A DNA stretch of 64,000 nt. Origin: CAKUFA01 sp963646285. Its GTDB lineage: Bacteria > Bacillota > Clostridia > Christensenellales > Aristaeellaceae. Position 1 is the first letter of the stretch. Each line of letters opens with the position of its first letter. The stretch lies in NCBI GenBank assembly GCA_963646285.1, contig CAVIWF010000002.1, forward strand, positions 36,663-100,662, read 5' to 3'. The translations under genes were made by a program, and so were the position numbers. The notes beneath the pieces were generated by a model. The model had not been told where the DNA came from. It did no database searches and was given only the letters and a program-made list of their open reading frames with translations. Below are positions 42,574 through 51,106 of this stretch, one piece after another.

Positions 42574-42616
42574 ACATAAAACGGCATCCTCGTCTAAGAA
42601 TGCCGTTTTATGTTTA
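42574..42616 (+). terminator. bidirectional terminator between the surface protein and argS
   Basis: ACATAAAACGGCAT and ATGCCGTTTTATGT pair perfectly around a 13-base loop, with T-rich flanks for both convergent genes. Confidence 0.9.
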
Positions 42617-42621
42617 GTATC

Positions 42622-44367
42622 TTACATCCGTTCCGGTGCTTCCATACCAATCAAATACAAACCCGTCTTGATCACATTCCGCACGGCCTTGGTTAATGCC
42701 ACACGGGCAGCCATGGCGGCAGGGTCACCGTCCAGGATGCGGTGCTCATAGTAGAACTTGTTGTAGCTCTGGGCAATGTCCGTTACGGCACGGGTAATCA
42801 TGGAAGGCTCATACTTCTCGGCAGCTTCACGGATCACGTCCGGGAAGCGTCCCATAAGCCGCAGGCAGGCCTGGGCTTCATCGTCAGCCAAAGCGTTCCA
42901 GTCAGGGGCGGGGAGGGTCAAATCCTCAGCCTTGCGCAGCACGGAGCAGCACCGCACATGGGTGTACTGCACATAGGGGCCCGTCTCGCCGTCAAAGTTC
43001 AGCACCCGATCCCAACGGAAGTCGATGTCCTTAATGCGGTTGTTGCTCAGGTCGGCATACACCACAGCGCCAATGCCCACCTGCCGTGCTACATCTTCCT
43101 TGTTGGGCAGGTCGGGGGATTTTTCATTGATGATCTCCAGCGCCTTTTCCTGTGCCTGGGTCAGCAGGTCATCCAGGTACACCACATGTCCCTTCCGGGT
43201 GGACAGTGCCTGTCCTTCATAGGAAATCATGCCGAAGGCCACGTGAACACAATTCTTCGCCCAGTCGTAGCCCATCTTCTCTAGCACCTTGAAGAACTGG
43301 CGGAAGTGGAGATCCTGCTGGTATGCCACCACGTACAGGCACTTGTCGAAGTGATAGGTATCCTGCCGATAGATGGCGGCGGCCAGGTCACGGGTTGCGT
43401 ACAGGGTAGCACCGTCGGAGCGGAGGATGATGCAGGGGGGCATGCTGTTCTTGGTTTCCTTGCCGTTGGCGTCCTTTTCGGTAAGATCCACCACGGAGGC
43501 ACCCTCGGAGATGGTCAGCAGTCCCTTTTCCTTCAGCTCGTTAACCACCCGATCCATCTTGTCATTGTAGAAGCTTTCCCCGGCGTAGCTGTCGAAGGTA
43601 ACGCCCAGCAGCTTGTAGACACGCTCGGCATCCCGCAGGGTCAGGGTCTTGAACCAGTTCCACAGGCGAAGGGCCTCTTCGTCTCCGTCTTCGATCTTCT
43701 TGAACCAGGCACGGCCTTCGTCTTCCAGGCTCTTGTCCTTTTCGGCCTCTTCGTGGAACTTCACATACAGGCGCACCAGCTCGTCAATGCCCCCCTTTTC
43801 CACCGCATCCTCGCTGCCCCACTTTTTGTAGGCGCAGATCATCTTGCCAAACTGGGTGCCCCAGTCGCCCAGGTGATTGATGCCCACGGTGGTGTAGCCC
43901 AGGTGATCATAAATGCGGCGCAGGCTGTGGCCAATCATGGTGGTGGACAGGTGGCCAATGTGGAACCGCTTGGCGATGTTGATGGAGGAATAGTCCAGGC
44001 ACACGGTCTTGCCCTTGCCCAAGTCGGAGGCACCGTATTTTTCACCGGCGGCAAGCACGGCGTCCACGGTTTCCTCGGCAAAGTGTACCCGGTTCAGGAA
44101 GAAGTTCAGATAGCCGTTTACCGCTTCCACCCGAGCTACATCCTCATACTTCCAGTTTTCCGCCACGGCCTTGGCAATCATGGGGGGACCCATCCGCAGC
44201 GCCTTGGCCAGCCGGAACACGGGCAGAGCATAGTCGCCCAGGGCAGGATCCGGCGGCACAGCCAGCAGAGGACGAATTTCCTCCGCTGTTAAAAGACCTT
44301 GGGCGTCCGGCCATGTATCATGCATCGCATCGGCTGCCAGGGATGCGATTTTGGTCATCATATCCAT
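42622..44367 (-). CDS. argS: arginyl-tRNA synthetase
   Basis: Class I synthetase charging tRNA-Arg (581 residues). The HIGH box is in KRFHIGHLSTTMIG, the KMSKS-like loop is ALSTRKGHVVYLDDLL, and the C-terminal anticodon-binding domain ends SYNKFYYEHRILDGD...TGLYLIGMEAPERM. The N-terminal additional domain is present (VNGYLNFFLNR). The frame extends to a TTG at 44391, but ATG 44367 has GAGGAG eleven bases upstream and is preferred. It appears monocistronic. Confidence 0.95.
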   Translation of the reverse strand: MDMMTKIASLAADAMHDTWPDAQGLLTAEEIRPLLAVPPDPALGDYALPVFRLAKALRMGPPMIAKAVAENWKYEDVARVEAVNGYLNFFLNRVHFAEETVDAVLAAGEKYGASDLGKGKTVCLDYSSINIAKRFHIGHLSTTMIGHSLRRIYDHLGYTTVGINHLGDWGTQFGKMICAYKKWGSEDAVEKGGIDELVRLYVKFHEEAEKDKSLEDEGRAWFKKIEDGDEEALRLWNWFKTLTLRDAERVYKLLGVTFDSYAGESFYNDKMDRVVNELKEKGLLTISEGASVVDLTEKDANGKETKNSMPPCIILRSDGATLYATRDLAAAIYRQDTYHFDKCLYVVAYQQDLHFRQFFKVLEKMGYDWAKNCVHVAFGMISYEGQALSTRKGHVVYLDDLLTQAQEKALEIINEKSPDLPNKEDVARQVGIGAVVYADLSNNRIKDIDFRWDRVLNFDGETGPYVQYTHVRCCSVLRKAEDLTLPAPDWNALADDEAQACLRLMGRFPDVIREAAEKYEPSMITRAVTDIAQSYNKFYYEHRILDGDPAAMAARVALTKAVRNVIKTGLYLIGMEAPERM

Positions 44368-44493
44368 ATCGTACAGCGCTCCTCGCTTCAATAGTTGCCC
44401 TTTATTTTAGCACATTTGGCCGACAGACGCAACGTGACAGAAAAATTTTCCACGCTTTGCTCACCAAGTGATTATGAAACACTGATGTTGTTG

Positions 44494-46227
44494 TCATGCT
44501 TCTTCAAACGCCTTTGCTTGTGCATTCCACAGCTGGGCATAGGATCCTCCTTGTGCCAGCAGCTCATGGTGCGTACCTTGCTGTACAATGTGTCCGTGTT
44601 CCAGCACGATAATCCGGTCTGCCAGCGATACAGCGCCTAGGCGGTGTGTCACAAGGACGCCGGTCTTGCCCTGTAATTCCCGGCGGAATGCATCAATCAT
44701 TGCCTTTTCTTTCAGCGGGTCAATGGCGGAAGTTGCCTCATCAAGCACAAGAAAATCACTATCCTTGTAGAAGCCTCTTGCACAGGCCAGCTGTTGCCAT
44801 TGCCCACCGGAAAGATCTTGGCCGCCGAACTCTTTGCCCAGCATGGCATCCGGTGACAGATGTGGATCAGCAAGAAAAGCACTGCGCAGCTGTTCAATTT
44901 TCATATCATCCGCATGGCAGAAATCACCGATGGCAATATTGTCCCGTACCGTCATTTTATAGCGTGCAAATGTTTGTGAAACGACGGACTGCGCTTGATG
45001 AAGCGTGTTTTCCGAAAATGCGGAAATGTCCTGACCATCATAAAGGACGGTACCGCTGCTTGGGAGAAACAAGCCGAGAATCAGGTTTGTCAGGGTTGTT
45101 TTTCCGGCACCGTTTTCGCCGACAATGGCAATGACTTCACCCTTTTTGATGGTCAGGTTGATGTCTGACAGGGCATCACTTTGCTGCTTTGGATAGCGGA
45201 AAGACACGTGGTCGAGCTGAATTTCTCGTCGGAAGGGAACAGGCCTCTCTGATGCAGAACGTTCACCAATGGCCAAATAGTCGAAAAACGGTTGAATCAT
45301 TTTGTGATACTGTCCTTCGTATCCGATGTTGGAAACGAGTGCACTGAGTGCGGATACGATTGAGGTATATGCGGCAATGGCAGCAGCACAAGCGGAGTAA
45401 TCGATTTTTTCGCAGAACAGGAGAATCACCGCAACCACATATCCACCGAAAGCGCCAATGAAGTCAATTGGCACCAGCAGCAGCTGAAGAATCAGCAGCT
45501 TCGCTGCCTTTCTCTGCTCTATGGCATCACGCCGATTTCGGCTTTCGTGCCATTTCCTGAACAGTAGATCGGATGCGTGGGTGATTCGGCTTTCCTTGCA
45601 GGCTGTCTCGTCAATTAACCCTTTGATGTACTCGCTTTCTTCCTTCTTGCATTGCTCAATGGCAGCATAGTAACGCTTCCACAGTTTTGCCTGATAGAGT
45701 AGATTCAGGCATGGCGGAATGATTGAAAAAGGCAGAAGCAGCAGAAACCAAGCATCAAATGAGGAAACATACAGCGTGACCAGTAATGCCTGTACAACGG
45801 CTGATACGATGCTGATCCATATTTCAACATATCGGAAAAGATTCTGCTTTGCACCATCCGCCAAGCGAATCATGGTGGCGGCGGATGCATCCTCATAGGC
45901 TTCGTTGGATATTTTGCTGCATTTCTTGAACAGCTTTGCTCGGATTCTCTGCTCAAAGTCGATGATCAGCCGGAATTGCACCCGATAGCGTGTGAAGTAA
46001 ATGGAATGTGCTGCCGACAACACCAGAAGGATACCGTACAGAAGCACCGTGCCGAGCATTTCCTTGCTGTATCCGCTGGTAAGCAGTGCTGCAATGCGTC
46101 CCGTTGCCCAAACGCTGCAGACGGATAAAACGCAGCTGAGGATATTCCAACCGATCATCTCTGCAAAGCTTCCTGGTGCCATCTGAAAAATTTGGCAGAA
46201 TGTCTGCCGCTTACTTTGCTTCATCAT
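44494..46227 (-). CDS. ABC exporter subunit (membrane domain fused to ATPase)
   Basis: A 577-residue type IV ABC exporter half. About six membrane segments occupy residues 20-300. The ATPase has Walker A GENGAGKTT, the signature QDLSGGQWQQLACARG and Walker B FLVLDEATSAID, all intact. ATG 46227 has GAGG five bases upstream and overlaps the end of the partner gene by 17 bases. The partner is split in two. The region is AT-richer than the chromosome average. Heterodimeric exporters of this shape move peptides, lipids or drugs; the cargo is unknown. Confidence 0.9.
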   Translation of the reverse strand: MMKQSKRQTFCQIFQMAPGSFAEMIGWNILSCVLSVCSVWATGRIAALLTSGYSKEMLGTVLLYGILLVLSAAHSIYFTRYRVQFRLIIDFEQRIRAKLFKKCSKISNEAYEDASAATMIRLADGAKQNLFRYVEIWISIVSAVVQALLVTLYVSSFDAWFLLLLPFSIIPPCLNLLYQAKLWKRYYAAIEQCKKEESEYIKGLIDETACKESRITHASDLLFRKWHESRNRRDAIEQRKAAKLLILQLLLVPIDFIGAFGGYVVAVILLFCEKIDYSACAAAIAAYTSIVSALSALVSNIGYEGQYHKMIQPFFDYLAIGERSASERPVPFRREIQLDHVSFRYPKQQSDALSDINLTIKKGEVIAIVGENGAGKTTLTNLILGLFLPSSGTVLYDGQDISAFSENTLHQAQSVVSQTFARYKMTVRDNIAIGDFCHADDMKIEQLRSAFLADPHLSPDAMLGKEFGGQDLSGGQWQQLACARGFYKDSDFLVLDEATSAIDPLKEKAMIDAFRRELQGKTGVLVTHRLGAVSLADRIIVLEHGHIVQQGTHHELLAQGGSYAQLWNAQAKAFEEA

Positions 46228-47449
46228 AAAGACCTCGCTGTGTTTCAAATAGTTCTCGATAGTATGCGCAGGAAGTCATCAGTGCATCATGTGAATTCAT
46301 TGCGATGAGGTGATGATTTTTCAGAACGAGAATCTGATCTGCTGATTTAACCGCACCCAATCGATGTGAAATAAACAGCGTTGTTTTGGAAACAAGCATT
46401 TCCTCATAAGCGTGATAGAATGCCATTTCAGACATAGGATCCAGCGCAGCGTTCGGTTCATCCAGCACTGCAATTGGCGAAGGTGAAAGAACCACACGTG
46501 CAACGGCCAATTTCTGCCATTCGCCGCCGGACAAATCAGCACTTTTCTGCTTCAGAAAACCAAGGCTGATATCCAATCCGTTCTCCTCACGGCAAATAGG
46601 CGCATCAAAATGGAGTGCATCCAGCACACTGTAAATGGTATCGGCACTTTTCATTGCTGGCGAAGCTAAGGAAGCATTCTCGCGAATGGAAAGCGGATAT
46701 CGGTAAAAGTCCTGAAAGACAGCGGAAAAGAGCTGACGTTTTTCCTCTGCATTCATGGTTGATACATCTTTACCGCTAACCAGAATGCGTCCACTCGTTG
46801 GCTGATACAGCCCTAGAAGAAGCTTGACCAGTGTCGTTTTTCCGCTGCCGTTTTCACCGACCAACGCATAATGCTTGCCGGGCTTCAATGTGAAACAAAG
46901 ATTATCCAACACAGCAGAAGACGTGCTGGGATATGTAAAACAGACATGCTGAAATTCGATGCCTTTGGATAAATCAATGGTATCTGTAGCTTTTGCTTCT
47001 TTTTCCTCCGGCAAAGCCAAAAAAGAAAAGAAGCCTGTCAGGCGTTCGAAGCTGCTCGAGGAATCAAAAACAGCACCGTACAATTGCTTTGCAACGCTGC
47101 GCAGGCTGCTGATTGCCGTCAATGCTGCAATAAAGGCGCCTGTGGAGATCCTCCCGCTTTGTACCGGCGCAATTAGCAGAAGAATTGCTGCCATGCTATA
47201 CATTGCCGAAGAGAGTGTTGCCCAGCATTCTGAAAAGAGTCTTTTGCGGCCTAATGCGCAGTTCTTCTCGATTGCTTCGGTACAATTTTTGTGATATCGG
47301 CCTTCGATTTCTTCATTGTAGTGAAAAAGCTTTCGCTCTTTGGCGTACTCCCGATGCAGCATCAACGAGGATAAATAATTTGCATGCCGCATGTTTTGAA
47401 TGTACTTTTCCCAGAATCCTCCAGAATTTACCGCTGCATTTTTGCTCAT
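46211..47449 (-). CDS. ABC exporter subunit, C-terminal part (split gene)
   Basis: A 412-residue frame containing the second half of the membrane domain and a complete ATPase (Walker A GENGSGKTT, signature SADLSGGEWQKLAVARV, Walker B IAVLDEPNAALD; note Asn in place of the usual Thr/Ser). It begins with an ATG whose last two bases overlap the TGA of the upstream frame (ATGA at 47446-47449), with no visible ribosome site. The membrane domain lacks its first transmembrane helices, which are in the upstream frame. Together the two would make a normal ~580-residue exporter. Interpreted as a frameshifted or split gene. Confidence 0.8.
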   Translation of the reverse strand: MSKNAAVNSGGFWEKYIQNMRHANYLSSLMLHREYAKERKLFHYNEEIEGRYHKNCTEAIEKNCALGRKRLFSECWATLSSAMYSMAAILLLIAPVQSGRISTGAFIAALTAISSLRSVAKQLYGAVFDSSSSFERLTGFFSFLALPEEKEAKATDTIDLSKGIEFQHVCFTYPSTSSAVLDNLCFTLKPGKHYALVGENGSGKTTLVKLLLGLYQPTSGRILVSGKDVSTMNAEEKRQLFSAVFQDFYRYPLSIRENASLASPAMKSADTIYSVLDALHFDAPICREENGLDISLGFLKQKSADLSGGEWQKLAVARVVLSPSPIAVLDEPNAALDPMSEMAFYHAYEEMLVSKTTLFISHRLGAVKSADQILVLKNHHLIAMNSHDALMTSCAYYRELFETQRGLYDEAK

Positions 47450-47961
47450 CCAATACCAAGTGCCAACAGTACGGCGACAACAACCGCAGTTCGGACATCA
47501 ATGGAAAGTAGCACGGCAAAGGAGGCAGCCAGCTGAATGGCAGTCTTCGTGCCAGTTTCCATTGCTGTAAAGAACGCATCGTTTGCCTCTGGTGCCTTTT
47601 CGGCTTGTTCATAAAGTTCGTGAAAGGTCTGCGTTTCAGTTATGGGGTAAGCAATCTGATTGCACTTTGCAATTCGCTGCTGATCTAGACGTCTTGCAAT
47701 GGTCAAAGTGCAACGGACGGTGCCGTGGCGGCATCCGGCTGCCAATAGAGAATTCAACAGCATCAAGGCAATAAACTGCCCTATGGCGAGAAGAAAACGC
47801 TGCAAAGCATTACCCGACATGCCAGCTATGGCCGCATCCATCAAACGTTGCTCAACCATGATTTGCACGGCGGGAATGCAGCCCATGACTGCGTATGCAA
47901 GCATCAGCGCACTCAACAGGCCTAAAGGATAGTATTGGCGGATGTAGGTTCGCTTGTTCAT
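47446..47961 (-). CDS. ABC exporter subunit, N-terminal part (split gene)
   Basis: A 171-residue frame carrying the first membrane helices of an ABC exporter: LLSALMLAYAVMGCIPAVQ, FIALMLLNSLLAAG and AASFAVLLSIDVRTAVVVAVL, with a cytoplasmic loop (IAYPITETQTFHELYEQAEKA) between. It stops at a TGA overlapping the start of the next frame by four bases. The break falls in the cytoplasmic loop after helix four, not between domains, which argues for a frameshift mutation, programmed frameshift or sequencing error rather than a natural two-subunit design. Confidence 0.75.
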   Translation of the reverse strand: MNKRTYIRQYYPLGLLSALMLAYAVMGCIPAVQIMVEQRLMDAAIAGMSGNALQRFLLAIGQFIALMLLNSLLAAGCRHGTVRCTLTIARRLDQQRIAKCNQIAYPITETQTFHELYEQAEKAPEANDAFFTAMETGTKTAIQLAASFAVLLSIDVRTAVVVAVLLALGIG

Positions 47962-47974
47962 AGTTCAGCTCCGT

Positions 47975-48079
47975 TCATTCATACTGATAAGGAGAGGAAA
48001 GAGCTTTTAAGGAGCCACAACGGTGTTTTTCTGTCAGAATAAAATTTCTAATGCGTCCTCCTAAGCAATCTGGGTTCAT
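47975..48079 (-). CDS. possible small Cys-containing peptide encoded upstream of the ABC exporter
   Basis: A 34-residue frame from ATG 48079, seven bases after AAAGGA, reading MNPDCLGGRIRNFILTEKHR then CGSLKALSSPYQYE. The frame is open further to a TTG at 48127 (50 residues, adding another Cys), near an AAAGGAG. It has two Cys, a Gly-Gly and no resemblance I can name. Its interest is purely positional: same strand, directly before an AT-rich ABC exporter pair and after a possible TTGACA promoter. Chance alone could give a frame this short. Confidence 0.3.
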   Translation of the reverse strand: MNPDCLGGRIRNFILTEKHRCGSLKALSSPYQYE

Positions 48080-48159
48080 CGAACATCCTTTGCTTTTTTT
48101 ATCGGAACCGTTTGTAATGATACGCAAATTCTCCTTTCTTTAACGGCTTATATGCGCCA

Positions 48160-48188
48160 ACACTATCATATTGATCACAAATTGTCAA
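48160..48188 (-). promoter_or_regulatory. possible promoter of the exporter locus
   Basis: On the reverse strand a perfect TTGACA (48183-48188) is followed after 17 bases by TAGTGT, a poor -10; a 16-base spacer gives ATAGTG. A TTGTGATCAA palindrome lies in the spacer. The remainder of the 47962-48386 gap is AT-rich and holds no other recognisable gene. Confidence 0.4.
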
Positions 48189-48386
48189 GCAATCATTCTT
48201 CAATTCTCCATAACAGCAAAACATTTTTCAACATTTTTCACGCCTTGTGCCTGTACAAACCGCATCGATTCATCCTTGATTTCTCCGCATCTAAGGTGTA
48301 TGATTTTGCTCGCGGGAGTTCTCCCGTATGATTGTGGATAAAGCATCCGCATACGAATGCGGAGGGCAGCAGGAGGTTATACGCCT

Positions 48387-49784
48387 ATGGCAATGAGCGC
48401 AGAAGAACGCACGCAAATGCTTCTCACACAGCCGGTTGAGAAAATCATCCCCCAAATGGCACTGCCAACCATCTGTTCCATGCTGATTTCTTCCATCTAT
48501 AACATGGCCGATACCTATTTTGTCAGCCAAATCGGAGCGGCAGAGGGTACCAGTGCCGGCACGTCGGCTTCGGCGGCTGTGGGCATTGTTTTTTCGGCAA
48601 TGGCCATGATTCAGGCACTGGCCTTCTTGTTTGGCATGGGCAGCGGCACCAATGTCAGTCATTTGCTGGGCATGGGCAAAAAGAAAGAGGCAGAAGTCTA
48701 CAGCGCCGTGGGTTTCTTTTCGGCAGTAGCGGTGGGTGTGCTCATTGCCATTTTCGGCAATCTGCTGAATGAGCCGCTCATGTACCTGCTGGGCGCAACG
48801 GAAACAGCGGCACCCTATGCGGTGGAATATGCACGGTACATTTTCCTTGCCGCACCGTTTATGATGGGCTCCCTGGCCATGAATAACCTTCTCCGTTTTC
48901 AGGGACTGGCAACCTACGGCATGATCGGCATTATTTCCGGTGGTATCCTGAATATGCTGCTGGACCCCCTGCTGATCTTCTTGTTTGACATGGGCATTAC
49001 CGGGGCAGCAATCGCCACCGCCATTTCCCAGGTGGTCAGCTTCGTGATTCTGCTGCTGATGTGCAACATGCGTGAGGATGCGCTGTCCCTCCTGCTGAGG
49101 AACTATCGCCCCACGACCCGGTTGTATGGGAAGATTCTGAATAACGGCCTGCCCTCCTTGGGACGACAGGGGATCATGAGCGTTTCAACATCCCTGCTCA
49201 ACAATGCGGCTGCCGTGTATGGGGACCCGGCAATTGCTGCATTCTCCATTGTCAGCCGCTGCCTCAACTTCATTTATTCCATTGTGGTGGGCTTTGGTCA
49301 GGGTTTCCAGCCGGTCTGCGGCTTCAACTATGGCGCAAAGAAATTCGACCGGATGCATCGTGCCTTCTTCTTTAGTGTGAAGGTGACAACCTTGTTGCTG
49401 CTTGTCCTCGGCGTGGCAGGATTCGTGCTGGCTGAGCCTATTGTGACTGCCTTCCGCCGCTCGGATCCCGATGTGATTCGCATCGGCACAGAGGCACTGC
49501 GTGTGCAGATTGTCACGGCGTGGACGTGGGGGATGATTACGCTGAGCAACATGTACACCCAGGCCATTGGCTACGGCATCCGCTCAACCCTGCTTGCTTC
49601 GGCACGTCAAGGTATTTTCCTGATTCCCATCTTGCTGGTGCTGCCCCAAATGTTTGGATTGAAGGGGTTGGAATTCTGCCAGCCTGTTGCCGATGTGCTG
49701 ACCTTCGGTCTCTCGATGTTCATGATGGCAAGGGTGATGCGGGAACAGAAGCTCAAATTCGCCCAGGATCAGCCTGCAAAGTAA
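48387..49784 (+). CDS. MATE family efflux transporter
   Basis: A 465-residue integral membrane protein with about twelve hydrophobic segments in two similar halves. The N-terminal PQMALPTICSMLISSIYNMADTYFV and the GQGFQPVCGFNYGAKKFDR block are hallmark MATE sequences (the NorM/MepA branch). It exports cationic drugs or metabolites by Na+ or H+ antiport; the substrate is unknown. ATG 48387 follows AGGAGG by ten bases. A transposon is inserted 39 bases after its stop, between the gene and a likely terminator. Confidence 0.93.
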   Translation: MAMSAEERTQMLLTQPVEKIIPQMALPTICSMLISSIYNMADTYFVSQIGAAEGTSAGTSASAAVGIVFSAMAMIQALAFLFGMGSGTNVSHLLGMGKKKEAEVYSAVGFFSAVAVGVLIAIFGNLLNEPLMYLLGATETAAPYAVEYARYIFLAAPFMMGSLAMNNLLRFQGLATYGMIGIISGGILNMLLDPLLIFLFDMGITGAAIATAISQVVSFVILLLMCNMREDALSLLLRNYRPTTRLYGKILNNGLPSLGRQGIMSVSTSLLNNAAAVYGDPAIAAFSIVSRCLNFIYSIVVGFGQGFQPVCGFNYGAKKFDRMHRAFFFSVKVTTLLLLVLGVAGFVLAEPIVTAFRRSDPDVIRIGTEALRVQIVTAWTWGMITLSNMYTQAIGYGIRSTLLASARQGIFLIPILLVLPQMFGLKGLEFCQPVADVLTFGLSMFMMARVMREQKLKFAQDQPAK

Positions 49785-49813
49785 TGGATGATCGCCTCGC
49801 TTCTCAATGGGGG

Positions 49814-49823
49814 ATGAAGTGTC
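49814..49823 (+). repeat. left target-site duplication of the insertion sequence
   Basis: ATGAAGTGTC immediately left of the element; an identical copy is at 50979-50988. Confidence 0.95.
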
Positions 49824-50978
49824 CAGGGCAACAGCATTTAAGAATCAGCCCAAAAGGATCCGCAGGAAAGTATCCGGATCAAGGCAGGCCCAATAACGCC
49901 GCTTCTGCAGACTGACACGTTTGCCAAACTCGGCATTTCTGCATAATGCCAGTGCGACCTTCCGCAAAACGTTCAAGTTCAACGGGGATAAGTCCTTTCG
50001 TGCTCGACTCGCATCTTCCCTGAAGATAACATCAAGACACCAATGCAGCTGATTTTCAATGCTCCAATGCTTGCGTACTGCATCGGCAAACTGTTTTACC
50101 TCTGTTAAGGACGTAATGTAATAGCGGCATTCAACGGATTCTTCTCCGTGAATCATGCGCTTTGACTTTACCATGCCTATAGCGTTTAAGCCTGCCCATT
50201 GTGCCTTATCCGACAGCCAAGCTATGTCTGTCAGCACTTGATATGTTCTGCTTTCAATCCGTCCGTGTGCCTTCTCCGTGGTGCTGAAGGACGGCAGCTT
50301 ATCAGTATTCGTTTGAAAATACAGGTCTGCATCGCTCCAAAGCGTAGGCTGATTTTGCTTAAGCGCAATCACATAATCCGCTTTTTTATCATGGATTTTG
50401 CGTACAATTTCCTTCTGACAGCTCATCGCATCGGCCGATACGATACTGCCTTTTACATCGATTAAGTCCAGCAATTCAGGTACGGCTGTTATTTCATGGC
50501 TTTTCTCATCCGTAGTAACTTCACCAAGCGTCAGTTGATTGTCTGCGACAAAAGCACTTACAACATGGTAGGCTTTATGGTTCTCATTTCTGCTGCCGCA
50601 AATCGTTTTTCCATCTATAGCGATCACACTGCCCTCTGGACGATGCTGTCCAAGCCAGTCATACAAGCATTCTGCCAGAGCAGCGGGATTCAGCCGCTCA
50701 AACACGCGTCGAAAAGTATCGCTGTCTGGAATTCCATGAGGTAATTCCAGAAATTGCTGCAGCCACGTCTGCCGCGCTTCTCCGAAATCCTCCATATCCG
50801 AGAAGTCGTTCCCGTTACAGATCAGGCTGCACAGTCCAATGATAATAATGTCTTCCAGCTTGTGGCGGATATTGCCTTTGCTTGTCCGCCGCGGGTCCTC
50901 CAGTTCCTGAAGTTTTTCCCGCAATTCTTCTATCTTCATACTACTTCATTATACCACTTTTTAAATGCTGTTGCCCTG
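49824..50978 (-). mobile_element. complete ISAs1-family insertion sequence, 1155 bases
   Basis: The element is bounded by perfect 18-base inverted repeats (CAGGGCAACAGCATTTAA at 49824-49841 and its complement at 50961-50978) and flanked by 10-base direct repeats. It holds one transposase gene on the reverse strand with no internal stop. Intact ends and transposase suggest a recent, possibly still active insertion. Confidence 0.97.
49845..50939 (-). CDS. ISAs1 family transposase
   Basis: DDE transposase of 364 residues. The N-terminus (LEDPRRTSKGNIRHKLEDIIIIGLCSLICNGNDF) is the DUF4277/H-repeat-like domain of this family. Catalytic acidic residues appear in VIAIDGKTICGS, SADAMSCQKEIV and HWSIENQLHWCLDV. 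The C-terminal block DVIFREDASRARKD is also characteristic. The reading frame is intact and fills the element, beginning 39 bases inside its right end. Confidence 0.96.
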   Translation of the reverse strand: MKIEELREKLQELEDPRRTSKGNIRHKLEDIIIIGLCSLICNGNDFSDMEDFGEARQTWLQQFLELPHGIPDSDTFRRVFERLNPAALAECLYDWLGQHRPEGSVIAIDGKTICGSRNENHKAYHVVSAFVADNQLTLGEVTTDEKSHEITAVPELLDLIDVKGSIVSADAMSCQKEIVRKIHDKKADYVIALKQNQPTLWSDADLYFQTNTDKLPSFSTTEKAHGRIESRTYQVLTDIAWLSDKAQWAGLNAIGMVKSKRMIHGEESVECRYYITSLTEVKQFADAVRKHWSIENQLHWCLDVIFREDASRARKDLSPLNLNVLRKVALALCRNAEFGKRVSLQKRRYWACLDPDTFLRILLG

Positions 50979-50988
50979 ATGAAGTGTC
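50979..50988 (+). repeat. right target-site duplication of the insertion sequence
   Basis: ATGAAGTGTC, identical to 49814-49823. Confidence 0.95.
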
Positions 50989-51015
50989 ACTTTAGCTTGA
51001 CAAAGCAGAACAAAT

Positions 51016-51052
51016 CGCTACAATGGTATCGTAGCGGCTTATTCATTTTTTT
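51016..51052 (+). terminator. probable original terminator of the MATE gene, displaced by the insertion
   Basis: CGCTAC-9-GTAGCG... (51016-51036) forms a hairpin followed by a T-rich tract. Without the insertion sequence it would lie roughly 75 bases after the MATE stop. Confidence 0.6.
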
Positions 51053-51106
51053 CATTCATTTTGTCATCATCCTCAAGCCGCATAACCTACGAGAAGGGGG
51101 TTTTTC

